A stretch of DNA of 64,000 nt from Sphagnum compactum. Taxonomy: Eukaryota; Bryophyta; Sphagnopsida; Sphagnales. Below the pieces are notes generated by a model that did not search any database, was not told where the DNA came from, and was given only the letters and a program-made list of their open reading frames with translations. The stretch lies in the NCBI GenBank assembly GCA_965153455.1, contig OZ234493.1, positions 7,244,213 through 7,308,212 on the forward strand, in the 5' to 3' direction. Within the stretch, counting starts at the first letter, position 1. Every line of letters starts with the position of its first letter. Of the stretch, positions 39,601-51,051 are shown one piece after another. Both the position numbers and the translations under genes were made by a program.

Positions 39601-41100
39601 CAAAATGGTGCATGGACAAAGCACAAATAACTCGCATTCAGAAAACACACCATGATTTAGATTTGAAAGGAGTCACCATTTTCCTCCCCTATAATATATT
39701 CTATGATTGATGGTAAGGGCTACATCAAAATGGTTAAAATTTTCAAAATTCTCAATTTGAAGTTTTGAAATTCCCAAAATCATAAAATTACAAGGACCTT
39801 ACAATTTTGTGGGTTCATAATTCTAATATATAAACTTTTATATCGGAGCTTTCAAAAGAAAAAATGAAACCCTTGAAGAGACATTTTCAATGTTGTACCA
39901 CAAATTCCATTCAAATGTCATTTGACCTTTTGACCTTTTTGTCAATTGTTTTAATAGTCAAGAGCCATTTTTTTACCATAAATTGTGTTTCAGATCTCTA
40001 CATGGGGAATTTAACCCTATTTTAAACATCTATTTTTAAAGATTTTTCAAATGGTTTAAAGGGGGAACATCTCAAAATTTTGGGACACCTTGAAATTCCA
40101 ATTCACAATTCACAAATTGATTATTATTTGGGAATGTCTGGGATTCACTATCTTATGTTGTCTTGCATTTTCACACATATGTGAGAATGTGTTTGAATTT
40201 CAAGACATTGTTTTACTTTGCTTTCCGTCTCATGCCTTGGTATTGGTCATGATTCCAATGTTGAGGTCATACTTATTTTCCTATTTGGCCAATTCCATTT
40301 GGAAGCATTTAATTTCTTTCATTTTAAGAAGGATTTTTTTGTTCTCCATCCTAGGAATGGGCTATGCATTCAAATTAAGGTCACAACATTTTCCCCCATT
40401 TAAAAAATAAATAATAATCACTCATTGATGTTATGGGACTTTGTTTGAAGTCCCATGGATAATTCATTTGTAGTTAAAAGTTAAGTCATCAACTTTGTTT
40501 TCTACTCAACTTCACATTCTTTCATGTTTTTGTTAAAATTTCAAAACAAGGGTTGTGACATTTCCTTGTTTTTCAATGAGTTTGGTTTTGTTCATAATGT
40601 ATGCATATACGATTTGGTTTGCTTTGATCAATGAACCAAAGGATTTTTTTAACCCAAGTGTCCTTGAAGCATTGAGAAGTTGAAATTGACTTTCAAAAGT
40701 GAAATATTGTTTTTCTTTCTTCAACTTTTGGTCCAAAGGTGACAAAGTTAAATTGATGAGATATTTTTAAATAACTTTTGATGTAAAATTAAGTAATTGG
40801 TAGTTTTCAATGAGGCCACATTTCATGCAAGCTTACAAAAAAAAGTTTTTAAAACCCAATTTGCATCATTGACAAATACTACATAGTTCAAAATTTGGAA
40901 TGATTTGCATTTCCAATATGGCATTTGTTGATTTAGTTACCAATGATTTGTGTACTTAATATGTTATTAACATTTGGCCAAATTAATAATTTAAATGGTT
41001 TAAAAAATATATAAGAACAAAATGATTAAATATTAAGACCAGAGGCTTGTGCGGGATTCCTATGGTAGTAATGATGTTACATAAACAATTTGTGAGATCT
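36700..41100. other. AT-rich desert with one identified old repeat copy
   Basis: No gene is seen. Positions 37327-37665 are an AT-shifted relative of 47908-48273. A C-rich tract lies at about 39385-39401. Confidence 0.5.
37327..37665 (+). repeat. Dispersed repeat, AT-decayed copy
   Basis: It aligns by eye with 47908-48273. Shared landmarks, in order, are 'ggaaag.c', 'gatga..a..ggtgca', 'ttggtt.cat', 'ttgaatattgaa', a 'ttggtgtt..tggaaag' equivalent, and 'ggttttggaaggaaaa'. This copy carries many more A/T at variable positions. Confidence 0.75.
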
Positions 41101-41147
41101 TGGATTCTTAGATTTTTCTGTTGATTGTTTGTTGCAAACTTGTGCAT

Positions 41148-41240
41148 ATGATGATTTTGCTTTTCGGTCCTCTGGGTGTTGGCAAGTCTACACTTTTGCT
41201 TGCTTTGGCTAACAAGCTAGACTCTGATTTGGAGGTGAAA
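41148..41240 (+). pseudogene. Isolated ABCG/PDR transporter exon fragment (Walker A)
   Basis: The plus strand reads MMILLFGPLGVGKSTLLLAL then ANKLDSDLEV. Full-size plant ABCG (PDR) transporters have (M)TLLLGPPGxGKTTLLLALAGKLDxxLK at the same point, so this is the Walker A exon with GPLGVGKST intact. The next expected segments (signature motif, Walker B) were not seen in the following kilobases. It looks like a captured or leftover single exon lying about 0.3 kb from element B. Confidence 0.6.
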
Positions 41241-41571
41241 AAATATATCACTTTTAAGCTCCACAAAAAAATCATCTATAAACAAAATCAATCCTCCAAG
41301 ATTGGCAATTAGACTGAAATGTTCTATTGAGATAGATGTGAGATCAACTTTGATTCAAATTGATTCAAAATCTAATGTTGTGTTTACATTTGTATGTGAT
41401 CATACACAACATCATAAAGGAGTAGGAAATTTGAAAGGAAAATACCTACCATGTAGTTTTTGACAAAGTTGTTATAGTAAGTAATTTTGACACTTCAACT
41501 CTTCATATTGTTTTCTATTTCTGAGCCAATTTTTGTAATTATGATCTTGATGTGCTTGGACCCATAGATGT

Positions 41572-43484
41572 TTAAACTGAGACAAATTTTTCTAACAAAC
41601 TTTCTTCCATGATTGTCGATGTTGGAAGTGTTAGGTTTGCATCCAGATCTTTTTCCATTTGCTCCTCAATGCCTTGAATGATTGTGAACAACGGTGTAGC
41701 AGTATTGGCCTCCAATGCAGCAAGTTGGAACTCGGTTCCAAATGCTTTTGTGATTCCTGTGTTATCCCATCCTTTCACAATCATGCTCTTCATCTCCTTC
41801 ACTTTCATCCATATAACATGTAACTAGCTACACATTCTTGGTTTCAGGTTACTCATCTTGAAATCAACATATGGTTCTTGTCCATTGTCAATATGTAATT
41901 TGATGATTGATGTAGTTCATGTATTGAACTCAACTTTGAATGCATGTTTTAGTGGTCATTGTAAAATCACATTTGTAGGTTGTAGTTCATTTGTGCAATT
42001 GGCTGGTATGAAAATGACCAAAATGTTGGGGTGATCTTCCTTCATTTAATTTAGAAACTCCTTGCTCTTGTGTATAGACTAGTAGTCCAACAACCATGCC
42101 ATTTTTAATGTTCTAGCAAACCTAATTGTTCAATTTGCGAATGCAGATATGGTAGTAGAATTTTGTGAACAAATATTTTTGTGGTCTTAAGGGTTGACCA
42201 ATGATTCCTACTAAAGGTGAGGTCCCATCCATTGTTGATGCACATGAATTTTCCTTCATTGTTTGGGGGCAATGTTTTATGCGTGGTACCTATAAAAACA
42301 ACTTGAGGGGGCATGAGCAATCCATCCACAAATGATGAAACAATGAATGTCACTTGTTTCTTGTCCTCAATCCCTAATACCTTGATGTGTTTTGCACCCT
42401 TAGTTTCCCATGTCCATTTTCTTGCTGTTGGCACGAGGTGTAATCTAGTTTGGTCACTTTTGACCATTAGGGCTACATGAATGTTGTAAGTTTTTATAAG
42501 GTAAACAACCTTGTACCCATTTTTCGTGCTTGCTGATCCTAATCATTTGGAAATTACTTGATGTTGTTGTTCCCATTTTGAAATTTTAGTTCATGTATTG
42601 TTTCAAAAATTGATGAATCCATTTTCTTGTGACCTTGAAACCTCTAGGTGCATCATGTATGACTTCACAAGTGGGAGATTCTATCATGCCCTGTACTATG
42701 GGTTGTATCATGGAGGTAGAAAGTGGTTGACATGCATCTTTCATTTTCTAGAGCATGGTAACCAAGGTATTTCGAAATTCTGGATACTCTTTAAATACCA
42801 ACATGTTGTATTTGGTCTTCTTTATGGTAGTCCCAAGTTATTATGCATGAATGTAATTTGGTTTTAGATCACCATGGGGTTTAAACCAATCCCACAAACT
42901 TGCCCTCCCTAGTTTCTCATACAAACTTGGGACTCTAGGCTTCTTGTAGGATGTTTTTAAGAAGTGCATGGCTCGAGAATTGTTATCATGTTTCTTTACA
43001 GTAGCATGATGGGTGGCTAAACATCCGAGACAATCTAGTTGGTGTACTCCCCCCTTCTCTTTTACTAATTTCCAATTTTTATGTGTTGTCTTTCACTTGC
43101 TTCTCCATTGGCCTCTTCACTTACCTTCTAACTTCTTGTTTGATTTCTCGGTGTAATAACAACTTTGCAATATATTTCCATGGCCTACCTATTGGTTGCT
43201 TCTCCACTGGTTTCAAAATAGTTTTGTCTGAAACAATATATGCATTGAGTATATATATCTCATGTTGTAATGCAATATCTCTTTCCTCACTTGTAATTTT
43301 CTTGAAGATAGAAATAATTGTATTTTGATGCAACTTTTGGTTTTCCATCTTTCATTAAACACTCAACAAAATCCTTGCAAAATCCTTGCTCTAAACCAAC
43401 AAAAATATTTTTACAACAATTGTTCACATCACTCCATCTTGCTTCTATCAAAACATAATTTAGAAGCAAAACATAATCTAACAC
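41572..43484 (-). pseudogene. Decayed DDE_1 transposase of a second family (element B)
   Basis: Reading down the minus strand from 43484: a GRPWKYIAKLLLHREIKQEV basic block (43348-43121), then AMHFLKTSYKKPRVPSLYEK and GRASLWDWFKPHGDLKPNY (about 42990-42850). The DDE core starts at 42467 with SDQTRLHLVPTARKWTWETK, KVLGIEDKKQVTFIVSS and GWDLTFSRNHWSTLKT. After a stop near 42105 come a degraded ILVIFIPANCTNELQP block and a C-terminal piece IVKGWDNTGITKAFGTEFQL (41808-41572). Several stops and frame breaks disable it. The protein differs from element A, so the window holds two unrelated pogo-like lineages. Confidence 0.85.
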
Positions 43485-43489
43485 AATCT

Positions 43490-46250
43490 TAGAAAGTAAG
43501 AGGCTTGGAAAATTGATGGTAGTTCAAGAAAGAATCTAGCACAAATTTTTTCTTGTTTTCAAGAAATTGAAGATTAAAATGGATGAATAATGCTTTACAT
43601 CCATGTACTATAAAATAATAACTAATGAATTTTATTATCTGGATTTTTAAAATTTATTTATTTTTAATTTTAAAAAATGCCAAAATGAAAATTTTCAAAA
43701 TAAATTAAATATTTGGCATTGAATTGTCGAAATAGCCAAGGTCCTATGGTAATGTAAGCTATTATATACAATGCATTACAAAGACTTATAAACCTTGGCT
43801 TTGCTCTTTAATTCTTTGTGCCGAAAAGGTGTTGTAGGAGCTCTAGGAATATATTAAAATGAAATGTTTCCCATTCAATCCTCTCAATCACATCCATTAC
43901 ATAAACCAAACAAATAGTTAGATGGTTACTGTAATTGGAACCAATTTTGGTCATGGGGAGGTCATTCCCATTTTATTCCCAACAATGTGCAAAAAAATGG
44001 TGCAATTTACTGAAAATATATATAATCTATTGCAATGTAAATGGGGTGCCTATAATTGATTAAGATATGATTATTACAATGCAAATAATATGCTTATTCA
44101 AAATATGATTAAAATATAACTATAATATTCCATTATTTTATAGCATATTAAAAAAATCCTTTTATTTTAAATGTTCCATAAAATATACAAGGAGTGAACT
44201 CCTTTGGATTTTGGTTCATGAACTAGCCATGAATTCACATTGGACTCATTGTGGTTTAGATTACCATGGTTTATACTTGAAAGGAGATATTAGTTTTTCA
44301 TAACTTTCCATGGAGCTTACCATGAAACGACAAATTCCCACCTTGGGCTCCCCACACACATGTTTGATTTTGAAACAAAAGTTGTTGTCAAATTTCATAT
44401 GGCCATACTCCCTTTAAATGCAACCAAACACTATGAGAAAATCATGTCTATCTAGTTGTAACCTAGGAGACTTTTAAGTTGTAATTTAGATCTATCAAAC
44501 ACTTTTTAATTGCGGACAAGTTGCAACACATACAATTTTCTAATAATGAAATCACATTTTATACTAATCCTTAAAGAGATCTTTCCAATATTATATCAAG
44601 CTTTTAAATTGGACACAATTTTCTTTCCAAATTGCACTATAATTGTGCGAGACATTTATGGACAATAGAAAACATTAAAGACATTTTTGTTTTGACTTTT
44701 TGAATTGTCTTACAAGTTTAAAATGGTTTTTTGAGGGGCATGTTGCTCTATCTATTATAACTCATTTCAAGAGCTTTGTAATGATATAAAATCACTAATT
44801 TTAAACAAGGTCTAATCTTTGATCCCCAAACCTTGCTCAAAAAATTTGAAACTATGTGAAAGTCCCCATTCCCAAAATAAAATTCCCAAAAAAGAAACAC
44901 ATGGGAAAGTGTTGGAGGTTTCTCACTTTCACATGGTGTCACACATTTTCAAGTCACTTCAAGAAATATTTCACCCATGCAATGCCTTGGCATCATAATC
45001 AACTTATTTCCCTTGTTTTGCCTAGCCTTGGTCACAAGTCCAAAGCTAAGGTCACAACATAAGGATTTCCATGACTATGTTCACATTACGTTTTACAATT
45101 TAATGGATTTCAAAGTAGAGAAAAAAAATTGTTCAATTTAACACACTTGACATTCATAAGTAAAGGAACTATTTAATTTGAAATTTTTTTAATGAAATTT
45201 CTATTTTGGTTCCACATCACTTGACTATATGGAACAATTTCATAAAAATGTAATTGTTATGATACAACAATTAGGACTTCTTACATTTTTTGTCACCTTC
45301 AATGAACAAGTTTAGCATATGAAAATGCATAGGAAAATTATCACACAAAAGTAGTGATATAAGTTCAAATATAAAAAAGGGTATTTACTCAAAATGCCGC
45401 CATGCGAACTTTTGGAGGCATCTCTACCTTCAAAACATTAAGGTGGGTTGGTGATATTTTCAACTTCTATTTGGATCAGTCCAAATATGATACCACATGA
45501 CACACATGTTGATACTTGATACCATTTTGTGAATCAAAATTCTCATAGGAGGATTTTTGTATTTTCATACATAAAATTCATATTTCTGAATATTGTTCAT
45601 TAATTGTTTCTACAAATAATGTAATTAGTGTCAAAGCCCATCACAAGAAACTCAGAAATTAAAGCTTTATTTTTCACATTTCCAAATCTTTAAATTAAAA
45701 TTCCAACTGGCATAATTTCGGCAGCACAATAAACACTGAAAGGGCTCCAACATCCCCTTAACAAATAGTAGTACCCTGTTGTTACTTCTATTAATCAGAT
45801 GGAATTCCTCTCAACATTTAATTTTTTTGTTTTGGAGGGGCAATGAATCATTTTGATTGGCCCATCACCCAAAAAAGAAAAGAAGGAAAAGAAAATTAGA
45901 ACCTCCTCAAACAAACTAGAAGTTTTTATGTGAAGATGTAATGCGTCCCCCTTTGGCCCAATCTATATAAGTGAGAAGGAGAGAACCTTGGGCAAACCAC
46001 ATGAGTTGAAAGTGTGGTGCTATTGGGAAACCCTAAACCTGATATTGGTATAAGGCAAGTATCTATCTACTAGTTTGAACCTCGTGCCTAATGCACAGGT
46101 GTGTGTGTATTTGACTATACATATTACAAAAATTACAACTAACAAACTACATTTCCAAAACCTCTCTATATACCACATTGCTAGGTTTTTTTTGGGGGAA
46201 TTTATTTTCATTGTTTCAACCTGAAATTTATTTTTTCTACACATTCTAAC
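43490..46250. other. AT-rich desert
   Basis: No gene recognised. A TATA-like 'tctatataagt' with an upstream CCAAT-type word and a downstream telobox-like 'aaaccctaaacc' lies at about 45958-46037. These could be remnants of a promoter or TE end, but no coding frame follows. Confidence 0.45.
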
Positions 46251-46811
46251 ATTTTTTGTGAAAAGGAATGGCCCTAATCGCCAAATTTAGAAAAAATAAT
46301 TTAAATTCGCCAAATACATATAAAGCATAAATATTCTTAAATGTTTTATTCACTGTCATTTATATGGTCTATAGCCTAATTTGGCTAAATCCTCTTCGTG
46401 GGATAACTAATCACAAAAATTGAAAGAAAGCAAACCCTGTATAATAGGGTGTTTTTTTTTCAAATTCCTTAGGTAGGTGCAATGGCGAGGATCCCCAGCT
46501 TTAATTTACATTAAATGGCGACTGTCCTAGGTGGACAGTAGAGTTTTTTCTGCCATCCTGCCTAAATCTAGGCGAGCTACATGGACTCACTGTTTAAATC
46601 TGGCGAATTTTTCCTTTTTTGAATTTTTTTTTCTAAGAAATATGGCGAATGTTCTGGAAGTTCTTTTTTTGAATTCCTTCCTAGAGGTCCCACTGGGTTT
46701 TTGTTTGTTGCCACTTGGCGAAATTTTGCCCAAAAAAAAAAAAAACGCTGCTATATAATGTGACTATTTCTACGCGTACAGCAAAATCGTAACCACATGG
46801 GCTGCTGTGAT

Positions 46812-46862
46812 GCCATCCATGGATGGATGACAGGATGGATGGATGGATGACGGGACAGATGA
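46812..46862. repeat. GGATGGAT/ATGGATGG microsatellite
   Basis: Imperfect (GGAT)n run interrupted by 'gacagg' and 'gacggga'. Confidence 0.8.
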
Positions 46863-46919
46863 ATAGATGGAAAAAGCTTCACGACCACGACGTCCTTTAC
46901 TATCTTATATATTAATTCA

Positions 46920-47273
46920 CTTGGTCTGTCAGTGTGTTTGTCTGAACCTGTCCATTCCGACCTATTAACAGTCTCTGCGAGGCCGATTTTGCAACCCCCC
47001 ACCTTGGTCTGTCAGTGTGTCTGTCTGAACCTGTTCATTCCGACCCGTTAACAGTCTCTGCGAGGCCGATTCTGCAACCCCCCAGATGACAGAAACGAGG
47101 TCCCGAAATGAGCCACACCTGGCCTGAAATGTTCCAACGCCAGGTGCAGGTCGTGGTGGCGGAGAGACACGATTCTGCAACCCCCCAGATGACAGAAACG
47201 AGGTCCCGAAATGAGCCGCACCTGGTTTGAAATGTTCCAGCGCCAGGTGCGGGTCGTGGTGGCGGAGAGACAC
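46920..47273. repeat. Two overlapping tandem duplications (83 bp x2 and 103 bp x2)
   Basis: Unit A (83 bp) spans 46920-47002 and 47003-47085, beginning 'cttggtctgtcagtgtgt'. Unit B (103 bp) spans 47068-47170 and 47171-47273, beginning 'gattctgcaaccccccagat'. The second A copy overlaps the first B copy by 18 bp in 'gattctgcaacccccca'. Copies are over 90% alike by eye, so they are young. The block is much more GC-rich than its surroundings. Open frames across it are repeat artefacts. Confidence 0.9.
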
Positions 47274-49180
47274 ACTCTCGTTGGATCCTCCGTCTCCCCG
47301 CACAGACATCAAAGCAAAATTTGCGGAGCCCACATAAGATTTCTAGGCATGTAATGGATTTTAAATAAAGTGACCATGCAGGAAACTCTTTTTTTTCCCC
47401 TCCAGGAAATGTGGCGATTTTTTTTTTTTTTGAAAATTTTCCAAAATGCTCGCTTCACCATGTATGTTTTCATGGGGGACATTCCAACTGATTTTCGTCA
47501 CAAAAAATAAATAAAATAAAAATAAAAATAGCTGCTTTGCGCCTTTGTGTGTGTCTCTCTTGGTTTAAAGAAACCGGGGGACTTCACAGTGTCCAAAGGT
47601 CACGGGTACCCACTAGTATGTAATGAAGGAAGGTAGTCTGTTTGTTGGGCCCTGCCCCCCACACGGACAGGGACAATCGCGTCGCATCCAACTCTTGTTA
47701 AAACCTTATTAAAACCGGTTTCACATTAGATGAACCGGTTTCTTTGGTGAAAGCATTTAGACTGTTTACATTGGAACGGATTGTTTTGGTGTTCACAGTG
47801 TGGACACAGTAAGTAGATGTACAACCTCTTATCTATTGGCAGGGCCGGCGTGTTTGTGATGCCAGTTTGTTTGTTTTGTTTTGTATTTATGAGATACACT
47901 GAACCGGGATGCTTCAGATATGACGTTCTTGGTCTCTTTGGAAAGCTCTCGATGAGGAAGGGTGCAGTGGCTTGGTTCCATGGCATTTGGACTTGCAGTG
48001 CAAAAGTTCTTGAATATTGAATGATCTCTTCACTGAAAGTCAGACTAAATCGTAGCTGAAAATTTCAGAGGAATTGGGATGTGCCTTTGGTGTTGCTGGA
48101 AAGATCTTGACGAGCAGAGCAGAGTTTAATGGAATTTATTTGGTAAAATGTGGATTCAGAATGTGCGAGATATTGATTTTGGAGTGGATTTCTGCCGCTG
48201 CTGAAAATTCAAATAAATTCCCAAAAAAACCAGGTTTTGGAAGGAAAAAAAACAGTTGAGAACATGGTAACAGTTTGAAGGCTTACCATTCAATTAAAGC
48301 ATGATATCCTTTCATATTTGGCTGTTCAAAAAATTGATACATACATTGCAAAACAATGTTCACATGTTGAGTTTTCCCTATTTTGTAATGGGTTCACACT
48401 TTGGGCTGATGGCATAGGTCACACTAGTAATACCTAATATGATATGATGATCTCAGGCTTATACTAAATTGGTAATGGTAAATGGTGGGTATGGTCTCAA
48501 GTCATACCCAACAACTAGTATGTTCTTCAATATGAGTATCACATACCCAGGTTGCATGCCCACCGTATATACCATGACAACATTGCAAAAGACCGACCCA
48601 CCCACCGAGCTAACCACCATGGTTGTTAGCTAGGGACCTTGAACCCGGGTGAACCAACACCTACAATGGTGCCTTCACCTTCTTGAGTAAGGTCTCTTAG
48701 TGGCCCATGGTAAGTAAAGCCCAAGAGATGTTAGAATTGGACTCAAGAGACTCAGATTTCTCCTAAGCATGGGGATATTTATAATATTTAGAAGCAATTT
48801 AAATGAAATTTTGGTGTTTTTATACTGTGGTACAAATCAGTGATTTTTTATATTATTATTATTATTATTATTATTGGCGAGAATTGAAAGGAAAACCCTG
48901 AATTTCGCCACAACCAAGAAGGAAAAGAAAAGAAAAGAAAAGAAAAGAAAAGAAAAAAACTCGTTGAAAACAAAAGAAAAAAGAAAGAAAAAAGAGATGC
49001 AAATTGTTATGAGAATTGAGAGGGAAAAAGTCAACAGATTCCGCCGAAACGAGCATATTCTTGAATTGATTCTCTTTGATTCATTATTCGCGGCAATCGA
49101 TGAGGATCATCTGACTCACAAAAGTCAACAGATTCGCTCAAAACATATATCTATATATATATTCTCCAACCAATTATGAG
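47274..49180. other. Intergenic repeat-derived DNA
   Basis: It includes the GC-richer dispersed repeat copy, an ATT/TTA run near 48851-48875, an AAAAG run at 48921-48957, and mixed sequence with no recognised gene. Confidence 0.5.
47908..48273 (+). repeat. Dispersed repeat, GC-richer copy
   Basis: Counterpart of 37327-37665 in the same orientation, about 10.6 kb away. It is not adjacent to any transposase, and its family is unknown. Confidence 0.75.
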
Positions 49181-49182
49181 AT

Positions 49183-49440
49183 TCCCCGAACGAACGAACG
49201 AACGAACGAACGAACGAAAGGACGAACCAAACTTGAAAGGTCAAAGTCCTTGTCTCCCAGATGTGGGACCGGACGAAGGATCCTGACGTGTGGGAGCCCA
49301 GGGAGTACCAAATTTCCGTAGGACGAGTGCGGGGGGAGAAGAGAAGAGAAGAGAAGAGAAGAGACGAGAGGAGGAGGAGGAGGAGGATTTAGATCTTGTG
49401 TATGTTCTTTGTGGAGAGGACTGAGGAGGAGGAGTAGTAA
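49183..49440 (+). promoter_or_regulatory. 5' leader region of the CaaX protein gene, with microsatellites
   Basis: A (CGAA)n run lies at about 49189-49219, a GAGAA pentamer run at about 49337-49362, and a GGA triplet run at about 49371-49386. These purine-rich repeats are typical of plant 5' UTRs. No TATA box was fixed. Confidence 0.5.
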
Positions 49441-49441
49441 T

Positions 49442-49447
49442 ATGTAA
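49442..49447 (+). promoter_or_regulatory. Minimal start-stop uORF overlapping the main start codon
   Basis: The sequence ATGTAATGG contains ATG-TAA at 49442-49447, and the A of the main ATG (49447) is the last base of that stop. A start-stop element of this kind can stall ribosomes or feed reinitiation. Any effect here is inference. Confidence 0.5.
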
Positions 49448-51051
49448 TGGAGGAGTTGCAAGCTGTTGGTGCAGCAGGAAGATGGAAAGAAGAAGCAGAA
49501 GAAGAGGAGGAAGAAGAAGAAGACAGTAGTGGTAGAGTTGAGAAAGCGGTGGAGTTCAAGGAGAGGATGACTCCAGTTAGTAGTGTTACTAGCTCTACGA
49601 CGCTGAATGGCAGGAGTAATGAAGCTGCTGCTGCTACTGTAGAAGTAAGGCGTGGAAGCTTCTCCTCCTCTTCTGATCCGGTTCGACGGCAAGCCGTAAC
49701 TACAAAGAAAGGGAGGCCTCCTCAACTGTTTTCTCAAGCTGTTGCCCCTTCTTCCACAGAACAAGGAGGTGTATTCGGTAATTTGTCACAACGCCAAGAC
49801 GACGACAACGACGATGTTGTGAAGAAGAAGAAGCTTCCGGCAAAGCAAAACCCATCAACATCGACCCATGACGCCCCTCCTCACCCACAAGGAGGCGGCC
49901 TTCCCCGACCCACTTACAGACGCCCGCAGCAGCAGCAGCAACAGCAGCAAAGCAGTTACGACTACGACAGTTCCGTGGGGGGAGCAGCAGCGCCTGGAAT
50001 GACCCTGAAGAAGAAGAAGAAGAAGGAGCCTGCTGGGGTGGTGGTGGTTCCGGCTGATCAGGGTTTCAGCATGAGTACACACGCTAGAGAACGGTCGCCA
50101 TCATCGTCCTTCTTCTCCAATGAACTTGGAATTCCTCCAGATCTACAGGCTCCGCCAGATAATCATCAGGATTTCAGCATGATTACGCAAGCTGGAGAGA
50201 GGCCACCCTTTGACGAGTTCGGAATCCCTCTGCATCTAAAGGCTTCTCCAGATCATCATCATCAGGATTTCAGCATGATTACACAAGCTGGAGAGAAGCC
50301 ATCCTTTGACGAGTTTGGAATTCCTCTACATCTACAGAACTCAAGTGGTGGTGGCAGAGGCAGTAGCAGAAACATTCAGGATTTCAGCATCATCACCACT
50401 CACGGAGGAGATGATCCTGACGAGATTTCATCTTTCACCGATCCGAGACTGTTCTCTTCCTATCAGAGCAGCTTCAACCAAAGAGCTGGAGCAAATGGTG
50501 GATACCAGGATCAATACAGCACACCTGATGTTGGAGATGTACCTCTATACAAGCCAACACGACCAGGAAAACAGCAGCAGCATCAGCAGCATCAGCATCA
50601 GCAGCAGGGACTTAGGCGTGGGCACACCATGCCCACCCATCATGACAAAGGTCAGCAACAGATAGGGTACTGGGAAGCGTTAGAAGCTGAAGAGCATGCA
50701 CATCCGGTTATGCGGCACGAAACTCGTCATCACGCCATGTCCTTACCAAGAACAGCAAGATACCAATCCTCTGACAATCAAATCCCTGAGATGTACAAGA
50801 GAGCACCACCACACAAGTTTGCCGAATCTCCCCGATCCCCTAATTTTGAAGCTGCTCCAGCTCCTCGACGATCTCCTGGACCTCGCTACTACGAAGGTCC
50901 AGGACATCGAGAGAATCAGTCTGCCATGGATTCCAACGATCCAGACAGATTCAACACTGTACAGTATGGAATGCGGCAAAATCATAGAGGGAAAACTTCG
51001 ACCCAGTGGAAAACAGAGAATCCAGATGTCGTTTGTTGTACTATCCTGTGA
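49447..51051 (+). CDS. Low-complexity repeat protein with C-terminal CaaX box
   Basis: One uninterrupted frame of 534 codons. I do not recognise the family. The order is: acidic stretch near residues 15-26; Ser/Thr-rich region; Gln run near 162-168; a Lys run near 187-193; then three to four tandem repeats of about 32-36 residues around residues 204-320 with the core QDFSMITQAGE followed by FDEFGIPLHL; His/Gln-rich stretch near 376-395; Pro/Arg-rich tail; and the terminus VVCCTIL. The last four residues, CTIL, form a CaaX motif whose final Leu suggests geranylgeranylation by GGTase-I, and a Cys just before it could be acylated. A membrane-tethered disordered protein is inferred. There is no signal peptide or transmembrane segment. 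Codon use looks like normal plant coding sequence, and a frame this long through such repeats argues for real coding. Confidence 0.8.
   Translation: MEELQAVGAAGRWKEEAEEEEEEEEDSSGRVEKAVEFKERMTPVSSVTSSTTLNGRSNEAAAATVEVRRGSFSSSSDPVRRQAVTTKKGRPPQLFSQAVAPSSTEQGGVFGNLSQRQDDDNDDVVKKKKLPAKQNPSTSTHDAPPHPQGGGLPRPTYRRPQQQQQQQQSSYDYDSSVGGAAAPGMTLKKKKKKEPAGVVVVPADQGFSMSTHARERSPSSSFFSNELGIPPDLQAPPDNHQDFSMITQAGERPPFDEFGIPLHLKASPDHHHQDFSMITQAGEKPSFDEFGIPLHLQNSSGGGRGSSRNIQDFSIITTHGGDDPDEISSFTDPRLFSSYQSSFNQRAGANGGYQDQYSTPDVGDVPLYKPTRPGKQQQHQQHQHQQQGLRRGHTMPTHHDKGQQQIGYWEALEAEEHAHPVMRHETRHHAMSLPRTARYQSSDNQIPEMYKRAPPHKFAESPRSPNFEAAPAPRRSPGPRYYEGPGHRENQSAMDSNDPDRFNTVQYGMRQNHRGKTSTQWKTENPDVVCCTIL
50059..50400 (+). 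repeat. Coding tandem repeats within the CaaX protein
   Basis: Copies start near 50059, 50167, 50263 and 50377 with CAGG(A/G)TTTCAGCATGA-type starts. Copies two and three differ at only a few bases over about 90 bp, so they arose recently. The first copy is diverged and the last is truncated. Confidence 0.85.

Noticed and set aside
45958-46040. Promoter with CCAAT and TATA-like words
   Set aside because: No coding frame or gene follows; words of this kind are frequent in AT-rich DNA.
49174-49764. 196-codon minus-strand open frame
   Set aside because: Antisense of the CaaX gene 5' end and its purine-rich leader; composition (Ser/Pro/Phe runs) reflects microsatellites.
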